From: Ailanthus altissimus
Lineage: Eukaryota > Streptophyta > Magnoliopsida > Sapindales > Simaroubaceae
DNA: 64,000 bases
Direction: 5' to 3'
Assembly (NCBI GenBank): GCA_946807835.1
Contig: OX327683.1
Span: forward strand, 37,445,001-37,509,000
Part shown: positions 37,513 through 47,703 of the stretch, in pieces
How positions within the stretch are numbered: the first letter of the stretch is position 1
Layout: every line of letters starts with the position of its first letter
Position numbers and translations under genes: made by a program
Notes under the pieces: model-generated
Told to the model about the DNA's origin: nothing
What the model saw: the letters and a program-made list of their open reading frames with translations, nothing else
The model's database searches: none

Positions 37513-37869
37513 AGTGCAAGTGTATCATTTCTGTATTCTTGGCTGCTCTTTCTAAGATAGAGCGAGAGAAAATAATTTGGGGCTTAGACTTTGCTTATTT
37601 TCTCTTTTTCTTCGAGCCATGTAATTTGTGATCTTGTAATTTTGGGTTTGAGCATTTCTTTATTATTAGGGTTGTAATCAATTTATTTAGTGCATACGAA
37701 AGCTTTCATGGTTGAATTCGAAAGTAGATGTAAGCTACAAGTTCATTCTTGTGTTGATTTTTTTTTTTTTGCTTTGTATGTAATTAATTCTTGTAAAGAC
37801 TTAAGTCTTGTGTTGTCAATTATAATAGTGATATTAAAGTTCTTGGATGGTAAGTACTATGGTAAGGGC
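37513..37869. other. Noncoding sequence
   Basis: I see no gene. A 60-codon frame at 37690-37872 begins with GTG and has no recognisable features. Confidence 0.3.
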
Positions 37870-38370
37870 TAAGGATAATCGAATTATTGTCAATCAAGTA
37901 CGGTAAGAATAATTAAAATTTAAACTTATCAATTTAGATATAATCTTCCTATTTAATCCTTAATTATTTCTTTTATCTTTGTTATTTTTGTATAACTTAA
38001 ATATTTATAAAGACTAATCAAATAATAAGAGTGAAAGTTATATTTTCTTTTTATTTATTAAATTTTTTATGGTATCAAAACAAGTTTGAATCGTTTTGAG
38101 AATTGTGTATTATGCTTTGGTTTAGAATAAACTTATGTGATAATGGATTGTCGTTAAAATATTGGTAATTGGTATTAATTGTTGTTGGTAGATAAAAATT
38201 GAAAAGAAGAATTAAGTAAAGTAATAAGTTGGTGATAATTGACAATTAAAGAGTGTTTTGACTCCCTATAAATAAAGGTATTACTTCATCATTACTATCA
38301 TCTTAAAAATTTCATAATCATCCCATTATCTAATCATCTCTTGTATTTCAATGAAAATCTCATATTAAAA

Positions 38371-39166
38371 TGTAAAAATATTGATTAAAAATCATTGGAA
38401 TATGATTTGGGGATTAAGTCAAGTGCGTAGGGTGCGCACGGATCGAAAACGGACGCGAAAAGAGGCGAAAACCGAAGAAGGGCGCACATCAGGCGCCAGC
38501 GCCGCGGCAACCAGGATGAGCGCCGCGGCGCCACTTCCAGTACCTGAGCGCCGCGGTGCTGGGATCCAACGCCGCAGCTCTCAGCAAATATCAGGCCAGC
38601 GCCGCGGCGACGCGAACAGCGCAGCGGCGCTGAACGCGGGAACAGTGTCCCGAAATTAGGAAACTTCCTAATTTCGTCTCCCACTTGCTCTAAAACTCCC
38701 TAATACGACTCCCACATGTATAGGGAATACCTAGGACGTCCCAAAGCCTATATAAAGACTATCAATTGGCTTGTAAACATAACTTAGTGAACTTGACAAC
38801 CTTTGTGATCAAGTTAGTGAGATCTTTGTGATCTTAGAGAGATCTTGGTGATCAACAATAATCTTAGTGATTATTCTTAAGTGATTATTCTTAGTGATTA
38901 TTTGTGAGAGAAATCCCTAGAGAGTAAGAGAGAGTATTCTTTGTGATCTTTCTTGTAATAGGCATACTTTGTGGTTGCCTTGTGATTCAGAATAAGAGAA
39001 GAGTGTGATCTTGATCCGCCGTGGACGTAGGCAAGTTGCCGAACCACGTAATTCTTTGTGTGTTCTTCTTCTACCATTTATCTCTTTTATTTCTTAATAA
39101 CTTGTTCTGCATTATTATATTACTTGGGTGAATTGTTTAGCTCGTTTGTGTGCTTCCGCTTCAACA
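38371..39166. mobile_element. Solo LTR with 5-bp target-site duplication (copy B)
   Basis: It begins tgtaaaaa and ends gcttcaaca, with taaaa on both sides (38366-38370 and 39167-39171). It is homologous to copy A (9613-10213) and, reversed, to copy C (61083-61834). At 38480-38640 it carries a GC-rich block with agcgccgcggc occurring repeatedly. The block makes overlapping ORFs on both strands (38381-38659 and 38385-38684) that are not genes. A series of tgatcttagtgatt-like short repeats lies at 38790-38910. Confidence 0.85.
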
Positions 39167-40394
39167 TAAAATTATTTAATTTTTCTTTATTTATTAAGAG
39201 AAAAAAGTGAGATTGAAGGGTATCTCCTAATTTTAAAAGAAAGTAAAAATTATTTTTTTTATATAATTAGAGAGATATTGTAATTTTATTTTTATAATAA
39301 AATTTTTTTATATTTATCCCGTAATTTTTTACCTCAATTAATTTAAAAAAATTTTACGTAAAATTTGTTATTATTTATTTTCTTTTAATTTCTCATTTTT
39401 ACTCTAAATTAATATATTGCTTCAATTTACAATTCTCTATAACATAAAACGAATCCAGAGCATGTGTGATTAGATAGTATGCTTATTTAGTTTGTGAGAG
39501 TTAAAAAAAGATTTGGCTGAAAACCTGGCACCATCATTAACTACAACATTTTGGTGTCGTCCATTGTAGGCCACCGCGCGTCGCTACCATTCGCCATCTG
39601 TGAAACACCCAAAGACCATAGTTTAATTATCCACACATCGGCCAATATATTTCAACCATCTCCGCTCTTATTCCATTGCCAGAAAATGGTAGATCGAGCT
39701 ACATTTGTCACAAATGCTGCCGCTCAATCCATCACCTTCTACCGCGTTGTGACTCAAGACCACCACCATTCAACTCCCCAAAATATTTACAAAGGTTTTG
39801 GACAGTTCGAATCACCATCCAGCCTTACTATTCATTGGGATCTCGATCCAGTGTTCAATTACGAGTTTGCCTTTATAAATTAGCAAATTACTATTATGTC
39901 TCTAAATTTGTTACAATTACAATTATGACATTTAGATTTAGCTAATTTTCATTCTGCCCCTGAAAGAAAAAAATATTAAAGGGAGAGAGGGACCAAACAT
40001 TGACTGATGGTGAGGAGTCCATTTAGATGAGAAGTATTTGATTTTGAATTATATAAAAAGAAAAAAAGAAAAAGAAAAGGGAGAGAGAGTGATTGTGTTA
40101 AAAAATATCATGGACTAATAGGGGATTAAAAAACAATTTTTTTTATAAAAAAATCTACTATTAAAATCCTTGAAGCTAAAATTTTCTTGACAAGATCAAC
40201 GAATAATTTCCTTAACAAGATCAAATAAATAGTTTTTTTTGTACTTCAAACATAAAAACAAATTAGAAGATTTCTTTGATTAAAAAGTGATAGAATGATT
40301 CTTATTTTATTTTATGAAGAACTTAAGGATGTATATATCTTTAAAATAAGTTGGGAGTACAAAAGCTTTTCCTCTCCGGCTTGAGGGAGAATGA
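39167..40394. other. Noncoding sequence with a weak ORF
   Basis: An open frame at 39551-39883 (110 codons, more GC-rich than the surroundings) ends after DLDPVFNYEFAF. I recognise no family and the start is doubtful. It may be a captured fragment. The rest is AT-rich. Confidence 0.3.
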
Positions 40395-40723
40395 TAAGAA
40401 TCTTAGTAGAGATACTAAATATCATTAGATTTAAACTATTGTCAAACAAATATGATAAAGATAATTGAGATTCAAACTGTCAACTTAGACATAATCTCCC
40501 TATTTAATTCTAATTATACCATTGATTTATTTACTTTTTATCTTTTAATTTATTCCCTTATTTATCTTTATTATTTTTATATAAGTTAAACCTTTGTAAA
40601 TGCTAATCAAATAATAAAAGTGAAAGTTATAATTCTCTTTATTTGTCAAATTCTTTATTGGTTAGGGTTTCGATCAAAGGCGCATTTCTATAATCTAAGG
40701 TTCAAGAACCAACGATTTCATTA

Positions 40724-41815
40724 TGAGTTCATTTCAATCTAAAGATGAAAGATTTGATGGGTGTGGAGACTTTAGTTTGTGTCAAAAGAAGATAAGGGCA
40801 CTTCTTATACAACATAGGTAACAAAGGCTTTAGCTTAACCTAAAGATCATCCACAAACACTGACTCTAGAGCAAATATTTGAAGTAGATGAGATAACTTT
40901 CAACACTATAGTTATACAGTTTGCAGACAATGTTCATGTTAATGAAGATATCATAGTTGTTGATATTTTAGATATATTCGAAACTCTTTATATTTCTAAA
41001 TCATTAACTAGTAAAATTCTTATTAAAGAAAGATTGTTTGATTTTAAAATAGACCAAAATAAAAGATTTGAAGAAAATTTAGATAAATTTTTAAGAAAAA
41101 TTTGAATAGATCTTGTTAACCCTGGTGAAACCATTTCTAATGAAAATCAAATTATAACATTGTTGAATTCTTTACTCCCATTATTTAGGGAGGTTATATC
41201 CATCATTAAGTATGGCAGACAATCTTTAATTTTAAATGATTATCTTAGTGCATTAAGGGCTAGAGAACAAGAAATCAGAAGTGAAAAGAAGGATAGTAAT
41301 GGTGATATAAAAAAGAATTTAAAAGCAAGTATTGAGGTAAGTTTAGGTCTAAGTCCAAATCAAGGCCAAGAAAGTGTTGCTATTATGAAAAAGAATGGCA
41401 TTTAAGGAGAAATTGTTATGAAATAAATAGAAAACATAAAGATTAGAAAACAATGCTAATGCAGCAGTACTCGGTGGTGATTATGGTGGTGTTGATGCTC
41501 TTATTGTTTTTGTTTATGATAATTCTAAATAATGAGTTTTAGATTTAGGTTGTACATATAACATGTGTTCTAGACAGAATTGCTTTCAAAATTATTAAGA
41601 TCATAATTCATCGAGGCTTGCAAAGTTGAAGGCATAAGATTAGTAGCCATTGAAGTATTTGATAGTAATGTGAGAGTCATTGAGAATGTTAAGTATGTAT
41701 TAGAATTAAAAAGAATTTTAATCTCTTTGAGAGTATTGAACGAAGATAGATATACTTCTTACAGAGTTAAAAATGGACGATTGAAGATAGCTATTAGAGC
41801 AACGTTGTAATGAAA
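40724..41815 (+). pseudogene. Copia gag and protease remnant
   Basis: Translated pieces in shifting frames match a copia Gag: an FDGxGDFSLW-like start (40755-40790), then 'ERLFDFK'-like and 'EENLDKFLRKI' segments (41020-41100). An open piece at 41160-41405 follows, with LLNSLLPLFREVISIIKYGRQ and LSALRAREQEIRSEKK. At about 41535-41590 a protease-like VLDLGCTYNMC appears, where an active copia protease has an Asp-Ser-Gly site. At 41690-41770 the sequence resembles the region just before integrase (VKYVLELKRILISLRVL). Frameshifts and stops show it is dead. Confidence 0.7.
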
Positions 41816-41864
41816 GGACTAAATCACGAGGCCGTATTTATTTTTACAATGCAAAACAGTAACC

Positions 41865-42552
41865 AATCCTGCTGCTGCTGACTTGCTGCATGGGGGTAGG
41901 ACTTCGGAATAAGACCATTTTTACAAGGCAATAAGATCATTGCAGAAACAAAATCAGAGAGAAAACACATTGGAATTTGGAGGGATTATTCATGTGATAT
42001 CACGTGATCATGTGCTTTGATTTAATTCCGATTTTCACTGATAAACACAATGGTGTTTCTGCCGTAGATGTAAACTAAATTATATTATTTTCTCTTTCTC
42101 ACGCACACTTTTTTATGCATGAACTCGGATCATTTTATTGCAAACTAATACATACAATACATTTATGCAAAACACACGAGGAACTCTGACGTGCATGCAA
42201 TTCATTTTTACTTCTTACTGACGATTTTTATTTTTAAAAAAGAAATTTATGTTATGCGTGATTCAAGAGTACGTAGTAATTCTAACAGCGCATAATTGTT
42301 TTTTATTTTTAAAGCACATAATTCGATTTCCACGAGAAATACGTTGGGAATCTTAAGTTAGATAATAATTTATGAAAATACAAACACCTTTTTCACGTAT
42401 AAAATAATCAGTCATCACATGGGCCTGATAATAACATCTTTCGTCGTTACTTGCGCTATATAAACAATAATGCCAAAGTGGCTGTTCTCTCAAACTAAAA
42501 AAATGCCGAAGTGGCTGTCAAAAACAAATAAATAAAGGCCGAAGTGTCCACT

Positions 42553-42613
<61 letters not shown>

Positions 42614-42870
42614 TTTATTTAACGTATGATTCTTTTAGAAAAAATGATGTCCCGACAAATCCAGTTGTAACTCACCCAAGATATTATAATTTATATACAG
42701 AAAATTATTACATAAAGGAAGACGAAGAACAAACAAAAATGATTAATTAAACAAAAAGAAGAAAGAATGCCCATCTCACACAGTATAAAAAAAAGTGCTT
42801 GAAATCTGGTCCAGCCCCGTAGATACGAAGTTTCATCGAAACTTTTTCAAGAGAGATAATAAAATGATCG
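41865..42870 (+). promoter_or_regulatory. Orphan ERF promoter duplicate, no gene downstream
   Basis: This block matches 43665-44825, the upstream region of ERF copy 4, in order. Shared pieces are gggggtaggacttcggaata, attcatgtgatatcacgtga, 'ctctttctcacgcacactt', 'cacacgaggaactctgac', 'gccaaagtggctg', 'aatccagttgtaactcaccc' and aagtgcttgaaatctggtcc. It stops at 'gagagataataaaatg' (42870), about where a TATA box would follow. No ERF coding remnant was found after it. The gene was lost or never copied. Confidence 0.7.
42552..42611. repeat. Microsatellite (CT)n-(TA)n
   Basis: An uninterrupted ct run passes into a ta run. It sits within the orphan promoter duplicate. The corresponding place near ERF copy 4 (44575-44585) has only a short at run. 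The 68-codon frame across it is an artefact. Confidence 0.95.
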
Positions 42871-43664
42871 AAACTTTTATAAATTTATAAATTTTTGCAT
42901 TTGATATTTTTAAAAATTTATCTAACATTAATACTAAATATTAAAATACATTTCTAAATTAACAGTTTAAAAAAGATAATTAAAAAAATAAATAATAATT
43001 TTTTACAAGATAAATTAAGAACTATAATTTTATTCCGTCATTACTTATATGATAATTTAAAATTTTAATATTTGATGGCAAAAAACTTACAAATCCTTTA
43101 ATTTTTTTTAATATATATATGATCATTAAAATGATATATTCCTTTTAAAGACAAGACATAAATAGGTAAATCTAATATTATATGATCTTATAATTATTGT
43201 TGAATACAATTTTATTTTGTTTAAATGAAAAAATTGTAGGATAATATATATTAAAAAAGATATTCTTTACTTTTTATATATTTAATGTTGTTCTTCAACA
43301 ATAATTTCGTGAACTAATATTAAAAATTAATCTCATATATTTTATTTGTTAAATAAAATAATGAGTTTTTATGAAAAAAAAATTACTAATTATATGCACT
43401 GTTTAAGTTTTTGTCTAATTAAATTTTTATTTAATAATATAAAATATAACAAAAATAATAGAATCTAAAGAGGTTATTAAGAGATAGTGAGTGAGACAGT
43501 GAAATTGGGTGGATTCTATCATTCTCACTTATAATTATATGTATAACTTTTTATATAATTTATTCACTTTTAATATTTTTAAATTTTTTTTTAATATTTA
43601 AGTTATTCTTAACTCTCATTTTCTTATTATTTATTTATAACACTTTATTCATTTTTACAATCCG
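42871..43664. other. AT-rich spacer between the two promoter copies
   Basis: No coding sequence is seen. In particular I found no trace of the ERF N-terminal motif or AP2 domain. Confidence 0.4.
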
Positions 43665-44830
43665 CTGTTGCTTTCATGGGGGCAGGACTTTGGAATAAGA
43701 TCATTTAATAAGGCAATAAGATCAATGTGGAGAGAAAATCAGAGAGAGAACACATTGGAATTAGGAGGGATTATTCATGTGATATCACGTGATCATGTGC
43801 TTTGATTTAATTCAGATTTTCACCGATAAACACAATGGTGTTTCTGCCGTAGATGTAAGTAAATTTATCATTTTCTCTTTCTCACGCACACTTTTATATG
43901 CATGAACTCGGATCATTTTATTGTAAACTAATACATACAATACATTTATGCAAAACACACGAGGAACTCTGACATGCATGCAATTGTGTGTATAGTTTTT
44001 TACTTCTTAGTGACGAATTTTTTTCTTAAAAAAAGAAATTTATGTTACGTGTGATTCAAGAGCACGTAGTAATACTAATAGCACATAATTGGTTTAAAAA
44101 ACAAGCACATATTTCAATCTCCACGAGAAACACGTTGGGGATCTAGAGTTAGATAATAATTTATGTAAATACAAAAATCTTTACACGTATTTATATAAAT
44201 ACAAACACCTTTACACGTATAAAATAATCAATCGTCACTCGTGCCTGATTATAACAACTTTTTTGTTGCTATTTGCACTATAAACAATAAGAATAATACT
44301 TTGATAAGTATGTCTAATTTTTTTAATCTTAAATAATATGATAAATAATTATTAAATAATAAAATAATATAAAAAAATTAAAAATTATATTATCTAATTA
44401 TTTAAAAATTAATTATTACATTATTTAAAATAAAAAATTTAAAATACCATTTAAAAAATATAATATTACTCATGCAATAATGCCAAAGTGGCTGTAAAAA
44501 AGAAATAAATAAAGTCCAAAGTGTCCAACGTACATAAATAATAAGTCCGAACTGTCCACTGTCCTGCATATATATATATATATATAATATTCTAACATAT
44601 GATTCTTTTATAAAAAATAATGTCCCGAAAAATCCAGTTGTAACTCACCCAAGATATTATAATTTATATACAGAAAATTATTAAATAAAGGAAGACGAAG
44701 AACAAACAAAAAAAAGCAAAGAATGCCCATCTCACTCGGTATAAAAGAAAACGTGCTTGAAATCCGGTCCAGCCCTGCAGAAATGAAGTTTCATCGAAAC
44801 TTTTAGAGAGAAATAATAAAATGAATAGTG
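43665..44830 (+). promoter_or_regulatory. Upstream region of ERF copy 4 (duplicate of 41865-42870)
   Basis: It contains the same ordered blocks as the orphan copy, plus a small transposon (44285-44478). attcatgtgatatcacgtga includes a cacgtg-like core (tcacgtga). The block aacgtgcttgaaatccggtcc is at 44746-44766, followed by gaagtttcatcgaaac, also present before ERF copy 5. Confidence 0.6.
44285..44478. mobile_element. Small MITE inserted in the ERF copy 4 promoter
   Basis: The orphan promoter reads 'aaacaataatgccaaagtgg' without interruption. Here about 190 AT-rich bases lie between 'ataaacaata' and 'caataatgcc'. The ends agaataatac and aatattactc are imperfect inverted repeats. caata flanks both sides. 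Similar sequence occurs at 52130-52329 and, worn, at 26275-26455 and 48200-48335. The superfamily is not assigned. Confidence 0.55.
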
Positions 44831-44855
44831 AAAACCTGCTACTGGAAGTAGTTCG

Positions 44856-44866
44856 TGTATATATAT
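44856..44866 (+). promoter_or_regulatory. TATA box of ERF copy 4
   Basis: tgtatatatat lies about 135 bases before the ATG. The 5' UTR that follows (gcaattcattaaacaca) matches that of ERF copies 2 and 3. Confidence 0.5.
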
Positions 44867-44999
44867 TCGGCAACTATTGAAATCTCCGCAGCAATTCATT
44901 AAACACAATACAAAGCACTCCTGAGTGTTACAATTTACAAATCTACAAAGCCCTTTTATTTTCTAAAATCTTTTCACTTTGTCCTCAGAAAGCATAAAA

Positions 45000-45647
45000 A
45001 TGTACATAGAAAATATCTCTGAGTCGGAATTTGCTCTCTTGGAGTCAATCCGGCAGTATCTTCTTGATGATTATGGCGACTTCGACAAGACATTTTCTTC
45101 AGAAACAACCATCAACGATGACGTGCCCTCGTTCACAGAGTATTCGAGCGACTCTCTATCGCAAGAGGGTAACTCTGTCTCCGTTGACAATGTCATTATT
45201 GAAGCTTACATAGCTAATTTACACGATGCCGTTAATGCGGGATCGGTTTCGTTTTACGAGAGCGATGTAAAAAATGAAACTGCGGTGGCGCGAGAGTCTG
45301 AGGTGCGCGGGGTGAGTTACAAGGGTGTGAGGAGGAGGCCGTGGGGGAAGTTCGCGGCGGAGATAAGGGACCCTAAGAAGAATGGCGCACGAGTTTGGCT
45401 CGGCACCTTCGAGACACCCGAGGACGCAGCGCTGGCTTACGATCGAGCCGCTTTTGAGATGCGTGGCTCCAAGGCTAAGCTCAATTTCCCGCACCTCATC
45501 GGCTCTAATGTTGCGCCGGTTAGAGTAACGAAGAAGCGTGTGTCTCCGGAGCCTTCTTCTCCTTCTTCATCATTATCATCATCGTCGTCGTCGTCATCGA
45601 CACTGCAAAGTGAATTTGCGAAGCCGAAACGAAAAAGAGTCCAATAA
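45000..45647 (+). CDS. AP2/ERF transcription factor, ERF group IX, copy 4
   Basis: This is a single-exon protein of 215 residues. The frame is open slightly further upstream, but only from a TTG. The first ATG, at 45000, gives MYIENIS like the other copies. The N-terminal motif [16 protein letters not shown] is at residues 7-22. A longer acidic and serine-rich linker than in copies 1-3 follows. The AP2 domain (about 108-166) is canonical: [61 protein letters not shown] (177-180) and a long serine run (about 186-200), coded partly by tcg/tca repeats, precede the basic end KPKRKRVQ. All base-contacting residues known from AtERF1 are present. This looks like the most standard member of the cluster. 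Confidence 0.95.
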   Translation: MYIENISESEFALLESIRQYLLDDYGDFDKTFSSETTINDDVPSFTEYSSDSLSQEGNSVSVDNVIIEAYIANLHDAVNAGSVSFYESDVKNETAVARESEVRGVSYKGVRRRPWGKFAAEIRDPKKNGARVWLGTFETPEDAALAYDRAAFEMRGSKAKLNFPHLIGSNVAPVRVTKKRVSPEPSSPSSSLSSSSSSSSTLQSEFAKPKRKRVQ

Positions 45648-46070
45648 GATGTTCTCATATTTCATCAATGAATTAGTTGACATTTTCTTTTTAACATCAT
45701 CGCCTAATCAAATTTCTCTGATTTGTTTATATATTAATATTATCTAAATTACAGGGACAACCATTGGAATGAATTGTGAATGAATCATTGGGTGCATGAT
45801 TAATCCTCCACAGATCTCCACTTCAATCTATCTTCTTTGGTAATTGATATACAGAGAGTGATAGCAATGCTTTTCACACGTAAGAAAATACCTACTTCTT
45901 GTATAAACTAATAATAAAATCGCTGCAAGTTACCAAACTGTGAAAAGAAAAAAAAATTGTTTTTTACTTCGACTTTGGAACTTGATCACGTCAGAAGTAT
46001 TTTATTGAAGTGTTGATTAAGTTATTGTTCAATAAAAAAAAATTTAAAATTTAAAAGGATAAGATTAATT
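45648..46070. other. 3' flank of ERF copy 4
   Basis: Noncoding, about 420 bases, leading into the plastid-derived mosaic. Confidence 0.4.
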
Positions 46071-46203
46071 CGCGTGAGCGGTAGTGGATGAAGCATAAGC
46101 GAGAATGTCGATTTGAATAATGCAAATATTGGTGAGAATTCAATGCCTCAAAAATTCAAAGGTTCCTCCGCAAGGTTCGTCCACAGAGAGTGAGTGATAA
46201 GGT
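46071..46203 (+). pseudogene. Plastid 23S rRNA fragment (nuclear insert)
   Basis: The stretch 'gagcggtagtggatgaagc', then gcgagaatgtcg, 'cattggtgagaat'-like sequence and ggttcctccgcaaggttcgt matches a conserved internal part of plastid 23S rRNA. Differences from the sequence I remember are almost all C to T or G to A. It is one piece of a mosaic of plastid fragments running to about 47700. Confidence 0.75.
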
Positions 46204-46257
46204 GAATACATATTCTATTTAATGTTAAGCATAATGAGTATAAATACTTCAAAAATT

Positions 46258-46352
46258 ATCGGGACAGCAATGAAGACGATAATAAATACAGAAGTTGCGA
46301 TAAATAAAGTAGGGATCATCAAAACACCAAACCATCCAATGTAAAGATGGTT
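46258..46352 (-). pseudogene. psbA: Plastid psbA fragment (nuclear insert)
   Basis: Read on the minus strand the translation gives [20 protein letters not shown], then FIIVFIAVP. This matches the first membrane segment region (about residues 28-57) of the photosystem II D1 protein. The reading frame is short and isolated, not a functional gene. Confidence 0.85.
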
Positions 46353-46504
46353 TTTGGTGTTGGTTCAACGATACATTAATAAAATTTTTCATTAATACAT
46401 TGCTGAATTGATATAATCATTAGATGAAGCGGTAGCGGGAATTGAACCTCGACAGAGGCGAAATGGATTCCATATTGTGTGGAATCGATTGGTCAAGTAT
46501 CTTA

Positions 46505-46711
46505 TCTCAACCATGGACAGACAGTGGAAACTACCAAGCTGGAGTACAGTAGGGGTATAGGATATTTTCGATGGAGCGGTGAAATGCATAGAGATCAAAA
46601 AGAACACCAACGGTCAAAGCACTCTGCTAGACCGACACTGACACTGAGAGACGAAAGCTAGGCTAGTGAATGGGATTAGATACCCCAATATTTCTAGCCG
46701 TAAACGATGGA
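46505..46711 (+). pseudogene. Plastid 16S rRNA fragment (nuclear insert)
   Basis: The sequence runs from ggaaactaccaagctggagt through gagcggtgaaatgc, 'cactgacactgagagacgaa' and ggattagatacccca to tagccgtaaacgatgg. This is the conserved 690-790 region of bacterial-type 16S rRNA in its plastid form. Scattered G to A and C to T changes show decay. The small ORFs over it are meaningless. Confidence 0.9.
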
Positions 46712-46944
46712 GATCTACATTTCCATCTATTTCGACGATTCACTTCCATTTCTCTCTATTCCTCAAGATTTCATGAACCTTTATAAGAGTAGTGATACCT
46801 TAACAACTAAACCAATTAAGACAGTGACATCAGTTAACTCGATGAAAGATTAGAATGGGAATAGGAAAGGCATTTTTATCCTTCTTAGCAGAATAATTAA
46901 TATTTCAAATTTAAGCTTGATATTTGCATCGGCTTTCAATGAGA

Positions 46945-47040
46945 GGGCTGCACTTAACAAAAACTTCTGGATAAGTATCTCATATCTAAACTGAATTCTT
47001 TCTGGTTAAAGAATCTCATTTTAATTGCTCTGGAACAATG
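46945..47040 (+). pseudogene. ycf2: Plastid ycf2 fragment (nuclear insert)
   Basis: The translation gives NSFWLKNLILIALEQ, matching a segment of the large plastid Ycf2 protein. The preceding ggataagtatc fits the DRYP stretch just before it. The frame then breaks. Confidence 0.75.
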
Positions 47041-47164
47041 CCTAAGTTAAACTTGGAGATGAAAGTCTTCTTTCGTTTCTCGATGATGATGTAAAACCAA
47101 GTCAAGCCCCTTCTACGTTACCCATAATATATGAAAGTATTTATTTTTTTATCCAACCGTTTCA

Positions 47165-47210
47165 AGATCAACAATTCCATGAGTTTGGGCTTCTATTGCT
47201 GACATATATT
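47165..47210 (-). pseudogene. clpP: Plastid clpP fragment (nuclear insert)
   Basis: On the minus strand the sequence reads MSAIEAQTHGIVDL, the C-terminal part of the plastid Clp protease proteolytic subunit. Only about 45 bases are recognisable. Confidence 0.7.
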
Positions 47211-47321
47211 TGACGATACATTCTATACCTTGTTAAATATTTACTTCGTTTATGGATAATATATTTGGGTTAAGATCCTTTTATCGAGCAATGGAGATAC
47301 TATAAGTATATCATTAATTGT

Positions 47322-47431
47322 ATCAACATTCGAACAAAAATACTTGTATGCATAAAAAAACCTTGGTTGGGCAAAGTAAATGTATTAAAAATGGACAGCT
47401 TTTAGCGGATGGTGCCGCTAGAAATTATTAA
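47322..47431 (+). pseudogene. rpoB: Plastid rpoB fragment (nuclear insert)
   Basis: The translation reads [11 protein letters not shown], then [13 protein letters not shown]. This matches the plastid RNA polymerase beta subunit around its [11 protein letters not shown]...KGQILADGAA segment. It joins directly to an atpB fragment. Confidence 0.8.
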
Positions 47432-47530
47432 GGAATAATTGAGTTAGAGCTGTAGCCATGAGCGCTATAGATGGTCTAACGAGAGGAATGGAAGTGATTG
47501 ATACGGGAGCACCTCTAAGTGTTCCAGTCA
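47432..47530 (+). pseudogene. atpB: Plastid atpB fragment (nuclear insert)
   Basis: The translation gives [20 protein letters not shown], then TGAPLSVPV, the N-terminal part (around residues 70-100) of the plastid ATP synthase beta subunit. The codon before it, Arg (CGA) in plastids, is TGA here, again a C to T change. Confidence 0.88.
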
Positions 47531-47589
47531 ATGAAGGATCTGGTTTAATGAACTATTTAGTAAGATAATGGGCGATATATCTCATCTCA

Positions 47590-47703
47590 ATATTTAGAAT
47601 TGGTCTCCTCGTAAAAACGTCCACGAATCTGATCAATTGCCTTTTGAGCTTTGTGAGCAGACATACATATATGTTGATCTAAAGCAAATACGCTTTTCGA
47701 TTT
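47590..47703 (-). pseudogene. rpl22: Plastid rpl22 fragment (nuclear insert)
   Basis: On the minus strand the translation gives [20 protein letters not shown], then [12 protein letters not shown], matching the N-terminal part of plastid ribosomal protein L22. The following sequence is a weak match to the next residues. Being embedded among other short plastid pieces, it is a relic and not a transferred working gene. Confidence 0.75.

Larger units (their letters stand above)
37870..41820 (+). mobile_element. Worn Ty1/copia element relic with nested solo LTR
   Basis: Two LTR-like blocks share sequence: 37870-38085 and about 40395-40670. Both contain 'aaacttatcaatttagata'-like sequence, 'ctaatcaaataataa' and 'gtgaaagttata'. 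After the first block comes atggtatcaaaaca, a degenerate tRNA-iMet primer site. After the second block lies a copia gag and early pol remnant. A solo LTR (38371-39166) was inserted later. Boundaries and completeness are uncertain. These could be two tandem relics rather than one. Confidence 0.5.

Noticed and set aside
38381..38684. Overlapping GC-rich ORFs on both strands (also 61531-61800)
   Set aside because: They fall in the repeat block of solo LTRs flanked by target-site duplications and are out of step between copies.
42544..42750. 68-codon ORF with a Ser-Leu run
   Set aside because: Translation of a ct/ta microsatellite.
44979..44999. Seven-codon N-terminal extension of ERF copy 4
   Set aside because: The first codon is TTG. 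The paralogues start at the ATG corresponding to 45000.
46425..46455. Possible plastid tRNA 3' end (reverse strand gcggtagcgggaattgaacc)
   Set aside because: It resembles the end of a plastid tRNA-Gly, but no acceptor partner or anticodon arm could be found, so it is not called as a feature.
47590..47703. A functional nuclear copy of rpl22 transferred from the plastid
   Set aside because: Only the N-terminal third is present, with no transit peptide, and it sits among other plastid scraps.
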